Both the position numbers and the translations under genes were made by a program. From CBDCUW01 sp965222745 (GTDB lineage: Bacteria > Planctomycetota > Planctomycetia > Pirellulales > Pirellulaceae), in NCBI GenBank assembly GCA_965222745.1, contig CBDCUW010000005.1, positions 1,674,001-1,738,000 on the forward strand: a stretch of DNA of 64,000 nt, written 5' to 3'. The notes under the pieces were generated by a model. That model was not told where the DNA came from. It worked only from the letters and a program-made list of their open reading frames with translations, and searched no databases. Shown here piece after piece: positions 7,998 through 16,427 of this stretch (its first letter is position 1; the number at the start of each line of letters is the position of its first letter).

Positions 7998-10409
7998 ATG
8001 AAAACCGAGTGCGCTTCCTTCCTTTCCCGGCTATCGATTCGAACGAGATTGCTCTTGCTGGCAGTCTGCTCGGTCGGGGTTGCGCTTTCGGTCACCTGTT
8101 TCGCACTGTCGATCTACAACTATTACTGCCTTCGCCACTCGACGGTCGAACAGTTGCGGTCGCAAGCCCAGATGCTGGCGTTCAATAGCGGCGGCGTTCT
8201 TTCCTTTCAGGATGCCGAGTCGGCGGAACAACTGCTGGCTTCGCTGCGAATGTTTCCATCGGTGGAATCGGCCTATCTGGTCGACCGAGACGGCCAGGTG
8301 CTGTCGACGTTCCCGCCAAGCCGTCAAGCCGATTATTCGCAATATGCCGGCCAGGCCGATCATCAGTTCACTGCCGACGGCCACCTGTTGATTCGACAAG
8401 CTGTCACCGAGAACGACGAGCAGATCGGCCGGCTGGTGCTGGTCGCGAACTTGGAAGGTTTCTACGTCCAGCTTCGTGACTATGTCTTGATCGTCGCGGG
8501 AGTGATGCTGCTGTCCTTGGCGATCGCGGCGTTCCTTTCACTACGGCTGCAACGGGCGATTTCCATTCCGATTGCCAAACTGGTCGAAGCGGCGAAGACC
8601 GTGGCGGAGAAGAAGGATTACTCCACGCGAGTGATGTGGAGTTCGGAAAACGAGCTGGGGCAACTTTGTGCCACCTTCGATCGAATGCTGAATGAGATCC
8701 AAGAATCCAAAGAAGAACTTCAGACCGCACACGACGGACTGGAAGTTCGCGTCAAGGAACGAACGGCTCAGCTGACAGCGGAAATTCAGGAACGGAAACG
8801 AGTTCTCGTGCAACTGGAATCGGCCAAGGATGCCGCCGAGGCAGCCAACAAGGCGAAAAGCGAGTTTCTGGCCAACATGAGCCACGAAATTCGCACGCCG
8901 CTCAACGGCGTGTTGGGCTTCACCGATCTGTTGGCCAGCCAGATTGACGATGGCGACACCGAGGTTTGCAAGGAATACCTGGAAACGATCCAAACCAGCG
9001 GCAAACATCTGCTTGTATTGATCAACGACATCTTGGACATTTCCAAGATCGAAGCGGGGCAATTGGAGGTGGAGCAGATCTCCTGCTGTCCGCACGAGGT
9101 GATCACACAAGTCACCAGCGTGCTTCGCGCTCAAGCCCAAGCGAAGGGCCTTGACCTTCAATACCGATGGGCAAGCCAGGTTCCCGAAATCATCCGCACC
9201 GATCCGGCGCGACTGCGACAATTGCTCACCAATCTTGTCGGCAACGCATTGAAGTTCACGCACGAGGGCTTTGTTTGCATCACCGCGCGAATCGACGTGC
9301 CTCGAGAAGAACTGATTGTTTCGGTGGAAGACACCGGTGTCGGCATTTCCACCGACAAGCAGCAGGGGATCTTCGAACCGTTTGTGCAGGCCGATACTTC
9401 GGTCACACGGCGATTTGGCGGAACCGGATTGGGGCTGGCGATCAGCCGTCGACTGGCAACGGCGATGGGCGGCGACTTGGAGGTTTCCAGCGAGGAAGGG
9501 CAAGGGAGTTGTTTCACGGCACGCGTCGCCACGGGCAACCTGGACGACGTTCAACTTCGCCGCGGCGCGGCTGCCGATGCCGTCATGCCGACTCGCGACG
9601 AACCAGTTCGCCAGACACCCAAGGATCGTGAGAACACGAGCACAGGTCTCTCCGGAAAAAGAATCCTCGTCGTCGACGACGGCCCCATCAACCGCAAATT
9701 GCTTCAGGCGATCCTGGAAGAGGCAGGCGCCAAAGTCACGCTCGCAGAAAACGGGCAAGTCGGTTACGAAGTCGGCCGCCAAGGCGAAGTCGATGCAATC
9801 TTGATGGACATGCAGATGCCGGTGATGGACGGATATACCTCCGCGAGAAAACTTCGCGAGGCAGGCATCACCATTCCCATCATCGGTTTGACCGCCCACG
9901 CGATGACCGGAGACCGAGAGAAGTGTTTGAATGCCGGTTGTTGCGGATACATGACCAAGCCAGTCGACGCACAAGAGCTGCTGGGATACCTGGCGTCGAG
10001 GCTCGATTCGCCCACGGCTGATGTTCCGCAAAGCGAGGCTGCCGAGCCACGTGTGGATCAGACCGAAATCTGTTCCGGCGATGATCGGCTTCGATCGACG
10101 TTGCCGATCGACAAACCGATCTACGCGGAGATTGTCGCGGAGTTTGCCGAATACGCGGTGGGGCTCCTCACCGAGATCGAGGATCACTTGTCCAACGAAG
10201 ATTACCAGCAGGTCGCAATCCTTGCCCACAGCCTGAAGGGTTCGGGAGGCTCCGCCGGTTTCCCTGACTTTACCGACCCGGCGAAAGGGCTGGAACTGGA
10301 CGCCAAGAATTCCAATTCGGCCAACTGCAACAAGCACCTGGCCAAACTGCACCAGCTGGCCGCGCGGATCGAAGTTCCCGCCACGCCCGAACACCAAGTC
10401 ACGATCTAG
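7998..10409 (+). CDS. Hybrid sensor histidine kinase (sensor-HAMP-HisKA-HATPase-REC-Hpt)
   Basis: 803 residues. Two membrane helices (about 17-40 and 162-182) frame a periplasmic sensor of about 120 residues, like the CHASE8-type sensors found beside YfiR genes. A HAMP segment and coiled coil follow, then the phosphoacceptor His296 in ANMSHEIRTPLNG, the ATPase with NLVGNALKFT, DTGVGIS and GGTGLGLAIS, a receiver with acceptor Asp in ILMDMQMPVMDG, and a C-terminal Hpt domain with LAHSLKGSGGSAG. All phosphorelay residues are present. It follows the YfiR-like gene by 90 bases and precedes the HD-GYP gene by 12. Inference: it receives the YfiR/receptor signal and passes phosphate to the two downstream receivers. 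Confidence 0.93.
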   Translation: MKTECASFLSRLSIRTRLLLLAVCSVGVALSVTCFALSIYNYYCLRHSTVEQLRSQAQMLAFNSGGVLSFQDAESAEQLLASLRMFPSVESAYLVDRDGQVLSTFPPSRQADYSQYAGQADHQFTADGHLLIRQAVTENDEQIGRLVLVANLEGFYVQLRDYVLIVAGVMLLSLAIAAFLSLRLQRAISIPIAKLVEAAKTVAEKKDYSTRVMWSSENELGQLCATFDRMLNEIQESKEELQTAHDGLEVRVKERTAQLTAEIQERKRVLVQLESAKDAAEAANKAKSEFLANMSHEIRTPLNGVLGFTDLLASQIDDGDTEVCKEYLETIQTSGKHLLVLINDILDISKIEAGQLEVEQISCCPHEVITQVTSVLRAQAQAKGLDLQYRWASQVPEIIRTDPARLRQLLTNLVGNALKFTHEGFVCITARIDVPREELIVSVEDTGVGISTDKQQGIFEPFVQADTSVTRRFGGTGLGLAISRRLATAMGGDLEVSSEEGQGSCFTARVATGNLDDVQLRRGAAADAVMPTRDEPVRQTPKDRENTSTGLSGKRILVVDDGPINRKLLQAILEEAGAKVTLAENGQVGYEVGRQGEVDAILMDMQMPVMDGYTSARKLREAGITIPIIGLTAHAMTGDREKCLNAGCCGYMTKPVDAQELLGYLASRLDSPTADVPQSEAAEPRVDQTEICSGDDRLRSTLPIDKPIYAEIVAEFAEYAVGLLTEIEDHLSNEDYQQVAILAHSLKGSGGSAGFPDFTDPAKGLELDAKNSNSANCNKHLAKLHQLAARIEVPATPEHQVTI

Positions 10410-10421
10410 GGGATACCAGCG

Positions 10422-11570
10422 ATGACGGTCACCATCGAACAAGACACCTCGCCGAATCCGGCGACCGAGGACAGCGTGCACCATCAACAGACGATCATGA
10501 TCATCGATGATGTCGCGGTGAACACCAAGGTCTTGCGAGCGCACTTGCAGAACGCCGGTTACGGCAACGTTCGTACCTTGTCGGATTCCACCGATGCGTT
10601 GGCGACCATCTATCGCGAAACCCCCGATCTTGTCTTGCTGGACCTGATGATGCCCGACGTGTCGGGGCTGGACATTCTGGAAGCGCTCCGCAGCGACGAG
10701 GAGATGAAACATCTTCCCATCGTCATTTTGACGGGAACGGAATCGTCGGAGCTGCGCAAACGGGCGCTGAATCTTGGTGCCACCGACTTTTTGACCAAAC
10801 CGGTGGACGTGGACGAATTGATCCCCCGTGTTCGCAACACGCTGACGATCAAGTCCTATCAGGATGACTTGGAACGAAGTGTGTTGGAGCGAACGAAACA
10901 GCTGGAAGCATCGCGGCTGGATCTGATTCATCGGCTGGCGAAGGCGGCCGAATACCGAGACAACGAAACTGGCCGACACGTGATTCGCGTCGGCCGCTAC
11001 GCCGGCATCATCGCCTCGCAAATCGGATTGCCCGCCCAGCGAGTGGAGATGATTGAACAGGCGGCGGTCCTTCACGACCTGGGCAAAATCGGGATACCCG
11101 ACGCGATCCTTCACAAGCCTGGGAAGCTGTCGCCGCAAGAGTTTGAAACGGTCCGCAAGCATTGTTCGATCGGACAACAAATTTGCGAATCGATGGACAC
11201 CGACGAGTTCTTTTTGTTCTCGCGACACACACTTGTCGGCTCCGAAATCATGAACGGATGCGGAACGCCCCTGCTGGATCTAGCCGGGCTGATCGCGCTG
11301 ACCCACCACGAGCGGTGGGACGGCAAGGGATACCCGCTTGGACTTTCCGGTGAAGACATTCCGATCGAAGGCCGAATCACGGCCGTGGCCGACGTGTTTG
11401 ATGCACTCAGCAGCAAACGCCCTTACAAAGACGCATTTCCGGTCGATAAGTGTTTTCGGATTCTGGAGGATGGTCGCGGGACACAATTTGATCCCGTGAT
11501 GCTGGACGCATTTTTTGCACGCAAGGCCGAGATCGTTCAAACGCAAATCAAGTATGCAGACCATGAATAG
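10422..11570 (+). CDS. REC-HD-GYP response regulator, cyclic-di-GMP phosphodiesterase
   Basis: 382 residues. An N-terminal receiver carries the phosphoacceptor Asp74 in LVLLDLMMPDVSG and the switch lysine in FLTKPVD. A coiled linker (about 145-165) leads to an HD-GYP domain with LHDLGKIG (His218, Asp219) and HHERWDGKGYP (295-305). RpfG-type proteins with this layout hydrolyse cyclic-di-GMP when phosphorylated. All metal-binding residues I can check are there, so it is expected to be active. The gene starts 12 bases after the hybrid kinase, and its end overlaps the start of the GGDEF gene, putting opposite activities in one operon. Confidence 0.93.
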   Translation: MTVTIEQDTSPNPATEDSVHHQQTIMIIDDVAVNTKVLRAHLQNAGYGNVRTLSDSTDALATIYRETPDLVLLDLMMPDVSGLDILEALRSDEEMKHLPIVILTGTESSELRKRALNLGATDFLTKPVDVDELIPRVRNTLTIKSYQDDLERSVLERTKQLEASRLDLIHRLAKAAEYRDNETGRHVIRVGRYAGIIASQIGLPAQRVEMIEQAAVLHDLGKIGIPDAILHKPGKLSPQEFETVRKHCSIGQQICESMDTDEFFLFSRHTLVGSEIMNGCGTPLLDLAGLIALTHHERWDGKGYPLGLSGEDIPIEGRITAVADVFDALSSKRPYKDAFPVDKCFRILEDGRGTQFDPVMLDAFFARKAEIVQTQIKYADHE

Positions 11571-13191
11571 CACTAGCTGTACTGCTGTTTTGCCCGACCG
11601 TTCGGACGGCATGTCGGACGTTCCACGCGAGATCCTGGTCGTCGATGATGATCCGATCATTCGTCGCGTGATCCAAGCGTCCCTGGCCGAAGAAGGCCAT
11701 CAGGCGAGCATTTGCCAGGACGGCCAATCGGCTTGGGAACGCATCGCCAATGATCCCCCGGCGATGGTCATCACCGACTGGATCATGCCGGGAATGTCGG
11801 GGATCGAACTGACGCGGTTGGTGCGTGAATCGTGCAAGACCGATATTTACGTGCTGGTTGCGACCTCTCGGAACTCGGAAGAAGATTCGCTTCAGGCCAT
11901 CGAAGCCGGCGCCGACGATTTCCTGGCCAAGCCGATTTCGCAGCAGGAGCTGATCGCTCGCGTGAAACGCGGCATGAGCGTCCTGGACCGCATGGACGAA
12001 GAAGCGGCGCTGTCATCCAGAGATCCTTTGACGTCGGCTTACAATCGCCGCGCTTTCGACTTGGATTGCGCAAAACGAATCCAACAATCGCATCAAGACG
12101 GTTCGCCACTGTCGTGCGTGTTGTTGGACATCGATTTCTTCAAACACATCAACGACACGTACGGCCACTCGGCAGGCGACCAGGCACTACAGGTCGTGGC
12201 AAAATCGATCAACGATCACCTTCGCAGTGACGACCGGCTGTATCGTTATGGAGGCGACGAATTTTGTATTCTGCTGCCGTCGGTTGACGATGCGATCGCG
12301 TCAAAAAGAGTCAAGCAAATCCTTGGCGCGATCTCAAAAATCGAACTCAGGGCCGGTGATCGGAAGTTCCATATCCGCTGCTCGGCAGGGATCGCAAGTT
12401 GGCGCGAAGACATTCGCGCACCGGGACAACTGGTTGACCTGGCGGACGAAGCCCTGTTGCTTGCCAAAAAAAGCGGGCGCAATCAGGTCAAACGACTGAA
12501 GCGATTGGATTCCGCTGACAAACTTTGTGTCGACGCCGACGCCATGGCAACCGTTCGCGCCGACGCACTGATGCTCACGCCTCCCCTGACCGCCCAACGT
12601 GGAACTTCGATCGGCAGCCTGGCAAACGAATTGGTCGGATTGCGAATCGATTCACTTCCGGTGGTCGACGAAGACAACCATTTGGTCGGCGTCGTGGCGG
12701 AGCAAGACTTGTTCCAGCAGATGCCTCAAGGAAACGGCTGGAACGATCCCATTGACAGCGTGATGCAAACGAACTTCGTTTCCTTTGAAGCAGACACGCC
12801 CGTCGACGTCATATGGGATTTCTTTCGTCGCATCGCATTCAATCGCGTGGTGATTGTCGATAAGAACCGGCCGATTGGCACGATCACACGGTCGATGCTG
12901 CTGCGATGGGCGGCGGCGTACTACTTCCGAGAAAAGCAACCGCAACTCGACACGGCGGCTTCGTCCCGTGCCAAACGGATCGACGATTTGACGTCGACCA
13001 TCACGACTGAAATGAAACAGCTGCAAGAGCGAGTGGAAAAGGGCAGCGGCAACGACGTCGTGCCCGCGCTCGTTTGCGGAGCAACGCGATTGCAGGAACA
13101 GAGCGATCAGCTTCTCGGTTACGCTCGCTCGATGACCAACCAGTCAAGGCAGGGAGACACCCAAGAGCCCTCCGTTGGCTTCTTTTATTAG
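11554..13191 (+). CDS. REC-GGDEF-CBS protein, diguanylate cyclase
   Basis: About 545 residues. The start is either ATG 11554 or ATG 11563; both overlap the end of the HD-GYP gene. The receiver has its acceptor Asp75 in MVITDWIMPGMSG. The GGDEF domain shows RYGGDEFCILLP (signature 233-237), the metal site LDIDFFKHIND, and the inhibitory site RSDD exactly five residues ahead of the signature, so product inhibition is likely. A pair of CBS motifs follows (about residues 330-450: DSLPVVDEDNHLVGVV and RVVIVDKNRPIGTI), then a coiled tail. CBS pairs often bind adenine nucleotides, so this cyclase may also read energy state; that is inference. It closes the operon. Confidence 0.92.
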   Translation: MQTMNSTSCTAVLPDRSDGMSDVPREILVVDDDPIIRRVIQASLAEEGHQASICQDGQSAWERIANDPPAMVITDWIMPGMSGIELTRLVRESCKTDIYVLVATSRNSEEDSLQAIEAGADDFLAKPISQQELIARVKRGMSVLDRMDEEAALSSRDPLTSAYNRRAFDLDCAKRIQQSHQDGSPLSCVLLDIDFFKHINDTYGHSAGDQALQVVAKSINDHLRSDDRLYRYGGDEFCILLPSVDDAIASKRVKQILGAISKIELRAGDRKFHIRCSAGIASWREDIRAPGQLVDLADEALLLAKKSGRNQVKRLKRLDSADKLCVDADAMATVRADALMLTPPLTAQRGTSIGSLANELVGLRIDSLPVVDEDNHLVGVVAEQDLFQQMPQGNGWNDPIDSVMQTNFVSFEADTPVDVIWDFFRRIAFNRVVIVDKNRPIGTITRSMLLRWAAAYYFREKQPQLDTAASSRAKRIDDLTSTITTEMKQLQERVEKGSGNDVVPALVCGATRLQEQSDQLLGYARSMTNQSRQGDTQEPSVGFFY

Positions 13192-13206
13192 AGAGCGGCT
13201 CTGTCT

Positions 13207-14493
13207 TCATTCTCCGCTCAAACGTCGGTGATGGTGATACAGCCGGATGACCTCGTCCAACAGGACGCTCAGCAGCAGCGCGGCGCCGATGATCACCATC
13301 TCCCATTCTTGGGGAATCCCCAGCACAACGATCGCCTTGTACAGGCACCTCATCACCGCCGCTCCGGCGATGACACCGATGATCGCGCCCCGGCCGCCAC
13401 GAAGAGAGCATCCTCCCAAAACCGCCGCGGCGATCGCGTACAGTTCGTAAAACGAACCGCTGGATCCCGGTTGGACCGAGTTCCACTCCAAGATAAACAG
13501 GATGCCCGCTAGGCCCGACAACAGACCACAAACCACGTAAGCCAGTGTGATCAGCCTGGCCGTGTTGATGCCGCTGTACCGAGCCGCCTGCTCATTCTCT
13601 CCGGTCGCCAACAGATGCCGTCCCCAGACAGTGCGATTGAGGAACAACCAGGCGACCACGGCAACGATTGCCAGCAGCACGCCGGTGACGGGAAAGTCGA
13701 TCCAGACGATTTCCCAAAACGACTCCGCCTCGCCGGAGATTCGGCCGATTCCGGGCACAGGAATCTTGAAGGCCGCCCCGGTGACGGTAGCTTTGAAATC
13801 CGACAGGGCGCTCAACAAACCAACCTGGTCGTCGCCCGTCCAAACGCGGGCCAGTCCGCGATAGATCAGCAATCCACACAACGTCACCACGAACGGTTGC
13901 AGATTGGCGCGAGTGACCAGCATGCCATGAATCCATCCCAACAGCGCCGAAAAGGCCAGCACCAAACCGCAAGCGATCAGCGGGGGCGTGTATTGGATCT
14001 GATCCAGCTTGACCGTGACTCCCGGCCGCAGTAATCGCAATGAATCGCGAGATTCAATCCAGATCTGCCCGTCGACTTCTACCGTGCGATAGATGTTGAT
14101 CGCCGATTCACCTGTCGTGCCTCGATAAACCAGCCGGTCGCCGTCGCGCAGGTCGGGCGGAGGTTCCTCCAGCCGCAGCGCCGAATCGCCGAGCGGGCCG
14201 TCGGGTTCCGACTGGATGGCGGCAATCTTGCTTTGAAAGTCCGTTCGTTCATAGCGAATGTTGATCGTCTGAACCAGCATCACGCCGCACAGCGCGATCA
14301 TCGAACCAATCGACAAATCGATCCCGCCGGTGATGATCACCATCGCCACACCGATCGAAATCAATCCATACAAACTGGTATCGCGTATCAACGTTTTCAG
14401 GTTTGCCGGCGCGACGAAGCTGCCATTGATCGTCGACGCGATCACGACGATTGCGATCAACAAGGCAAAAATACCTACGTTCTTTAGTTGCAC
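13207..14493 (-). CDS. Ribose/galactose-type ABC transporter permease with a large insertion
   Basis: 428 residues from a GTG at 14493, preceded by GAGGT at 14501-14505 with 7-base spacing; a GTG at 14538 is an alternative. It belongs to the RbsC/MglC family of inner-membrane permeases: DTSLYGLISIGVAMVIITGG, IDLSIGSM, FVVTLCGLLIYRGLARV, GENEQAARYSGIN and LGGCSLRGGRG are typical. Between the IDLSIGSM helix and the GLVLAFSALLGWIHG helix there is a soluble insertion of about 100 residues (IRYERTDFQ to DQIQYTPP) absent from ordinary RbsC; it looks beta-rich. It lies downstream of the ATPase gene and should form the membrane channel. No binding protein is adjacent. Confidence 0.9.
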   Translation of the reverse strand: MQLKNVGIFALLIAIVVIASTINGSFVAPANLKTLIRDTSLYGLISIGVAMVIITGGIDLSIGSMIALCGVMLVQTINIRYERTDFQSKIAAIQSEPDGPLGDSALRLEEPPPDLRDGDRLVYRGTTGESAINIYRTVEVDGQIWIESRDSLRLLRPGVTVKLDQIQYTPPLIACGLVLAFSALLGWIHGMLVTRANLQPFVVTLCGLLIYRGLARVWTGDDQVGLLSALSDFKATVTGAAFKIPVPGIGRISGEAESFWEIVWIDFPVTGVLLAIVAVVAWLFLNRTVWGRHLLATGENEQAARYSGINTARLITLAYVVCGLLSGLAGILFILEWNSVQPGSSGSFYELYAIAAAVLGGCSLRGGRGAIIGVIAGAAVMRCLYKAIVVLGIPQEWEMVIIGAALLLSVLLDEVIRLYHHHRRLSGE

Positions 14494-14575
14494 GTTTTGT
14501 ACCTCGACATCATCATCTTCACGACCAGCAGGGGCCACAGCCCAGTGGAGTTCTGCAGGCTGCGGCTTGACCGAT

Positions 14576-16111
14576 CTAACCGGCTTCCGCCGGCGCCGTC
14601 TGCATGCCGACCGCCAGCCGCATGATCGCCTCTTCGCTTAGTTCTTCTGGTCCCAACTGTCCGGTCACTCGCCCGTCGTGCATCACCAACACCCGATCAG
14701 CCAGGGCCAACACCTCTTCCATTTCGCTGCTGACGAACAGGATGGCGATTCCCTGGCCGGCAAGCCGGTCCAACAAATTGTAGATCTCTTGTTTCGCGCC
14801 GACGTCGACGCCGCGAGTCGGTTCGTCCAACATCAGAACGGCGGGCTGTCGCATCAGCCATTTTCCGAGCGCAATCTTTTGCTGATTGCCGCCGGAAAGG
14901 TTCGCGATTGTTGTTTTCTGCGAAGCGGTTTTGACCAACAGTTGATCGATCAAGTCGGCGGTCACGCTGTGCTGCCAACGCGTATCCAGCCAGGGCGCGG
15001 TGGGTGCATCGGCCATGGCGGCGATCGTCGCGTTTTCCTGAACGCTTGATTCGATCAGCAGACCGGTCCGTTTGCGGTCCTCGGGAACCAGGGCCAACCC
15101 CGCGGCGATCGCGGCTTTTGTATTTCCGGATGGCAGACGCTTGCCCGCCGCGGTCACGACTCCGGCAGCCGGGTAGCGAATACCAAAAATGGTTTCCAAC
15201 AGTTCGCTGCGTCCCGATCCGACCAGTCCGGCGATGCCCACCATTTCACCGGCAGCCAATTGCAGCTGTATCGGATCGGTGTCGGTTTCCAACTTCAGCT
15301 CTTCCACCAGCAGCTTCACTTCACCTGGCGGCTGTGGCTTTCGCACATACAGACGATCGACATCTCGGCCCACCATGGCGGCCACCATGGCGTCGTGGTT
15401 GATTCTCTCTCCGCTCAGTTGGCCGGCGCTGCGGCCGTCACGCAATACCTCGACACGATCGGCCAGACGAACGACCTCGCCCAGCCGATGCGAGATGTAG
15501 ACAACGCTCACCCCGTCGGCTCGAAGCGAATCGACCACCTCGAACAACCGCTCGGCCTCGCGGGTACTGAGGCTACTGGTCGGTTCGTCCATGATCACCA
15601 CCGAAGCGCCCGTCGACAGCGCTTTGGCAACCTCGACCAACTGATGGGCAGCGGTGGAGAGCGAGCCGAGGCTGGCATCGGGTGCCACGTCCAGCCCGAC
15701 TCTCTGTAAGTACTCAGCGGCGTCCTGAACCATCCGTTGGCGATCGACCATTCCCAAACGATGCGGTTCGCGTCCCAGAAAAATGTTCTCGGCAACGGTC
15801 AGGTTCTCGTGCAAATTGAGTTCCTGGTGAATCAAGGCGACACCGCAGGCCATCGCCGCGCTAGGCGAGGCAAAATGGACCTCCGCGCCGTCCATCCTCA
15901 GCTTTCCACCATCGGGTCGTTGAATCCCGGCAAGGATCTTCATCAACGTACTCTTGCCGGCGCCGTTTTCGCCGATCACCGCCAACGTCTCCCCCGCCAT
16001 GACTTGCATCGAAACGTCGTCCAGCGCCAAAACACCAGGAAAACGCTTGGTGATCGACATCACCTCCAGACGAGGTTTCGCGGCCGAATTCTTCTCTTTC
16101 TGGTCTAGCAC
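14576..16111 (-). CDS. Sugar ABC transporter ATP-binding protein, double-cassette (RbsA/MglA type)
   Basis: 511 residues with two ATPase modules. The first has GENGAGKSTLMKI, a Q-loop in LIHQELNLHENLTV and Walker B VVIMDEPTSS; the second has a degenerate Walker A GLVGSGRSELLE, the signature LSGGNQQKIALGKWL and VLMLDEPTRGVDVG. That asymmetry is normal for monosaccharide importers of this family. It powers the permease encoded 82 bases downstream. The substrate cannot be told from sequence. The missing third component may be the rearranged binding lipoprotein at 31920-32996, but that link is only a guess. Confidence 0.93.
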   Translation of the reverse strand: MLDQKEKNSAAKPRLEVMSITKRFPGVLALDDVSMQVMAGETLAVIGENGAGKSTLMKILAGIQRPDGGKLRMDGAEVHFASPSAAMACGVALIHQELNLHENLTVAENIFLGREPHRLGMVDRQRMVQDAAEYLQRVGLDVAPDASLGSLSTAAHQLVEVAKALSTGASVVIMDEPTSSLSTREAERLFEVVDSLRADGVSVVYISHRLGEVVRLADRVEVLRDGRSAGQLSGERINHDAMVAAMVGRDVDRLYVRKPQPPGEVKLLVEELKLETDTDPIQLQLAAGEMVGIAGLVGSGRSELLETIFGIRYPAAGVVTAAGKRLPSGNTKAAIAAGLALVPEDRKRTGLLIESSVQENATIAAMADAPTAPWLDTRWQHSVTADLIDQLLVKTASQKTTIANLSGGNQQKIALGKWLMRQPAVLMLDEPTRGVDVGAKQEIYNLLDRLAGQGIAILFVSSEMEEVLALADRVLVMHDGRVTGQLGPEELSEEAIMRLAVGMQTAPAEAG

Positions 16112-16427
16112 CGAGGTCCGACGGGGTTTGATCTGCGGAGTGGGTTGGCAAAATCTGCCGAGTGTGGCAGTTGCGCTGCGGGAGACAGTCTAACTTGATT
16201 CGGCGCGGTCGCCTGCGCGCCCGACCTAGCTCGACCGTCACGATCGGCACAGCAGGCAAGATGGGGCAGCCGGCAACCGGAGGCCGATTCGGATCAACAC
16301 ATTGGCTGCGGTTTTTCGGCCTGGGATGACGATTGTCTAGACCACGGCCTGCGCTCTTGCGCGTCGCCTTCAACCGGATTGCTCGCCGCGAGCGATGCCT
16401 GAATGATCTTTTGGCGGAGAATCCCCT
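16112..16427. other. Intergenic region between divergent genes
   Basis: 316 bases between the ABC ATPase (minus) and the histidine kinase (plus). It must carry both promoters. No clear promoter boxes or repeats were recognised; GGAG at 16416-16419 is the kinase ribosome site. Confidence 0.4.

Noticed and set aside
8541..11228. A very long open frame (895 codons) on the minus strand.
   Set aside because: It lies wholly opposite the hybrid kinase and HD-GYP genes, whose motifs are unambiguous. Its translation has no recognisable domain and odd composition, as expected of an antisense frame in GC-rich codons.
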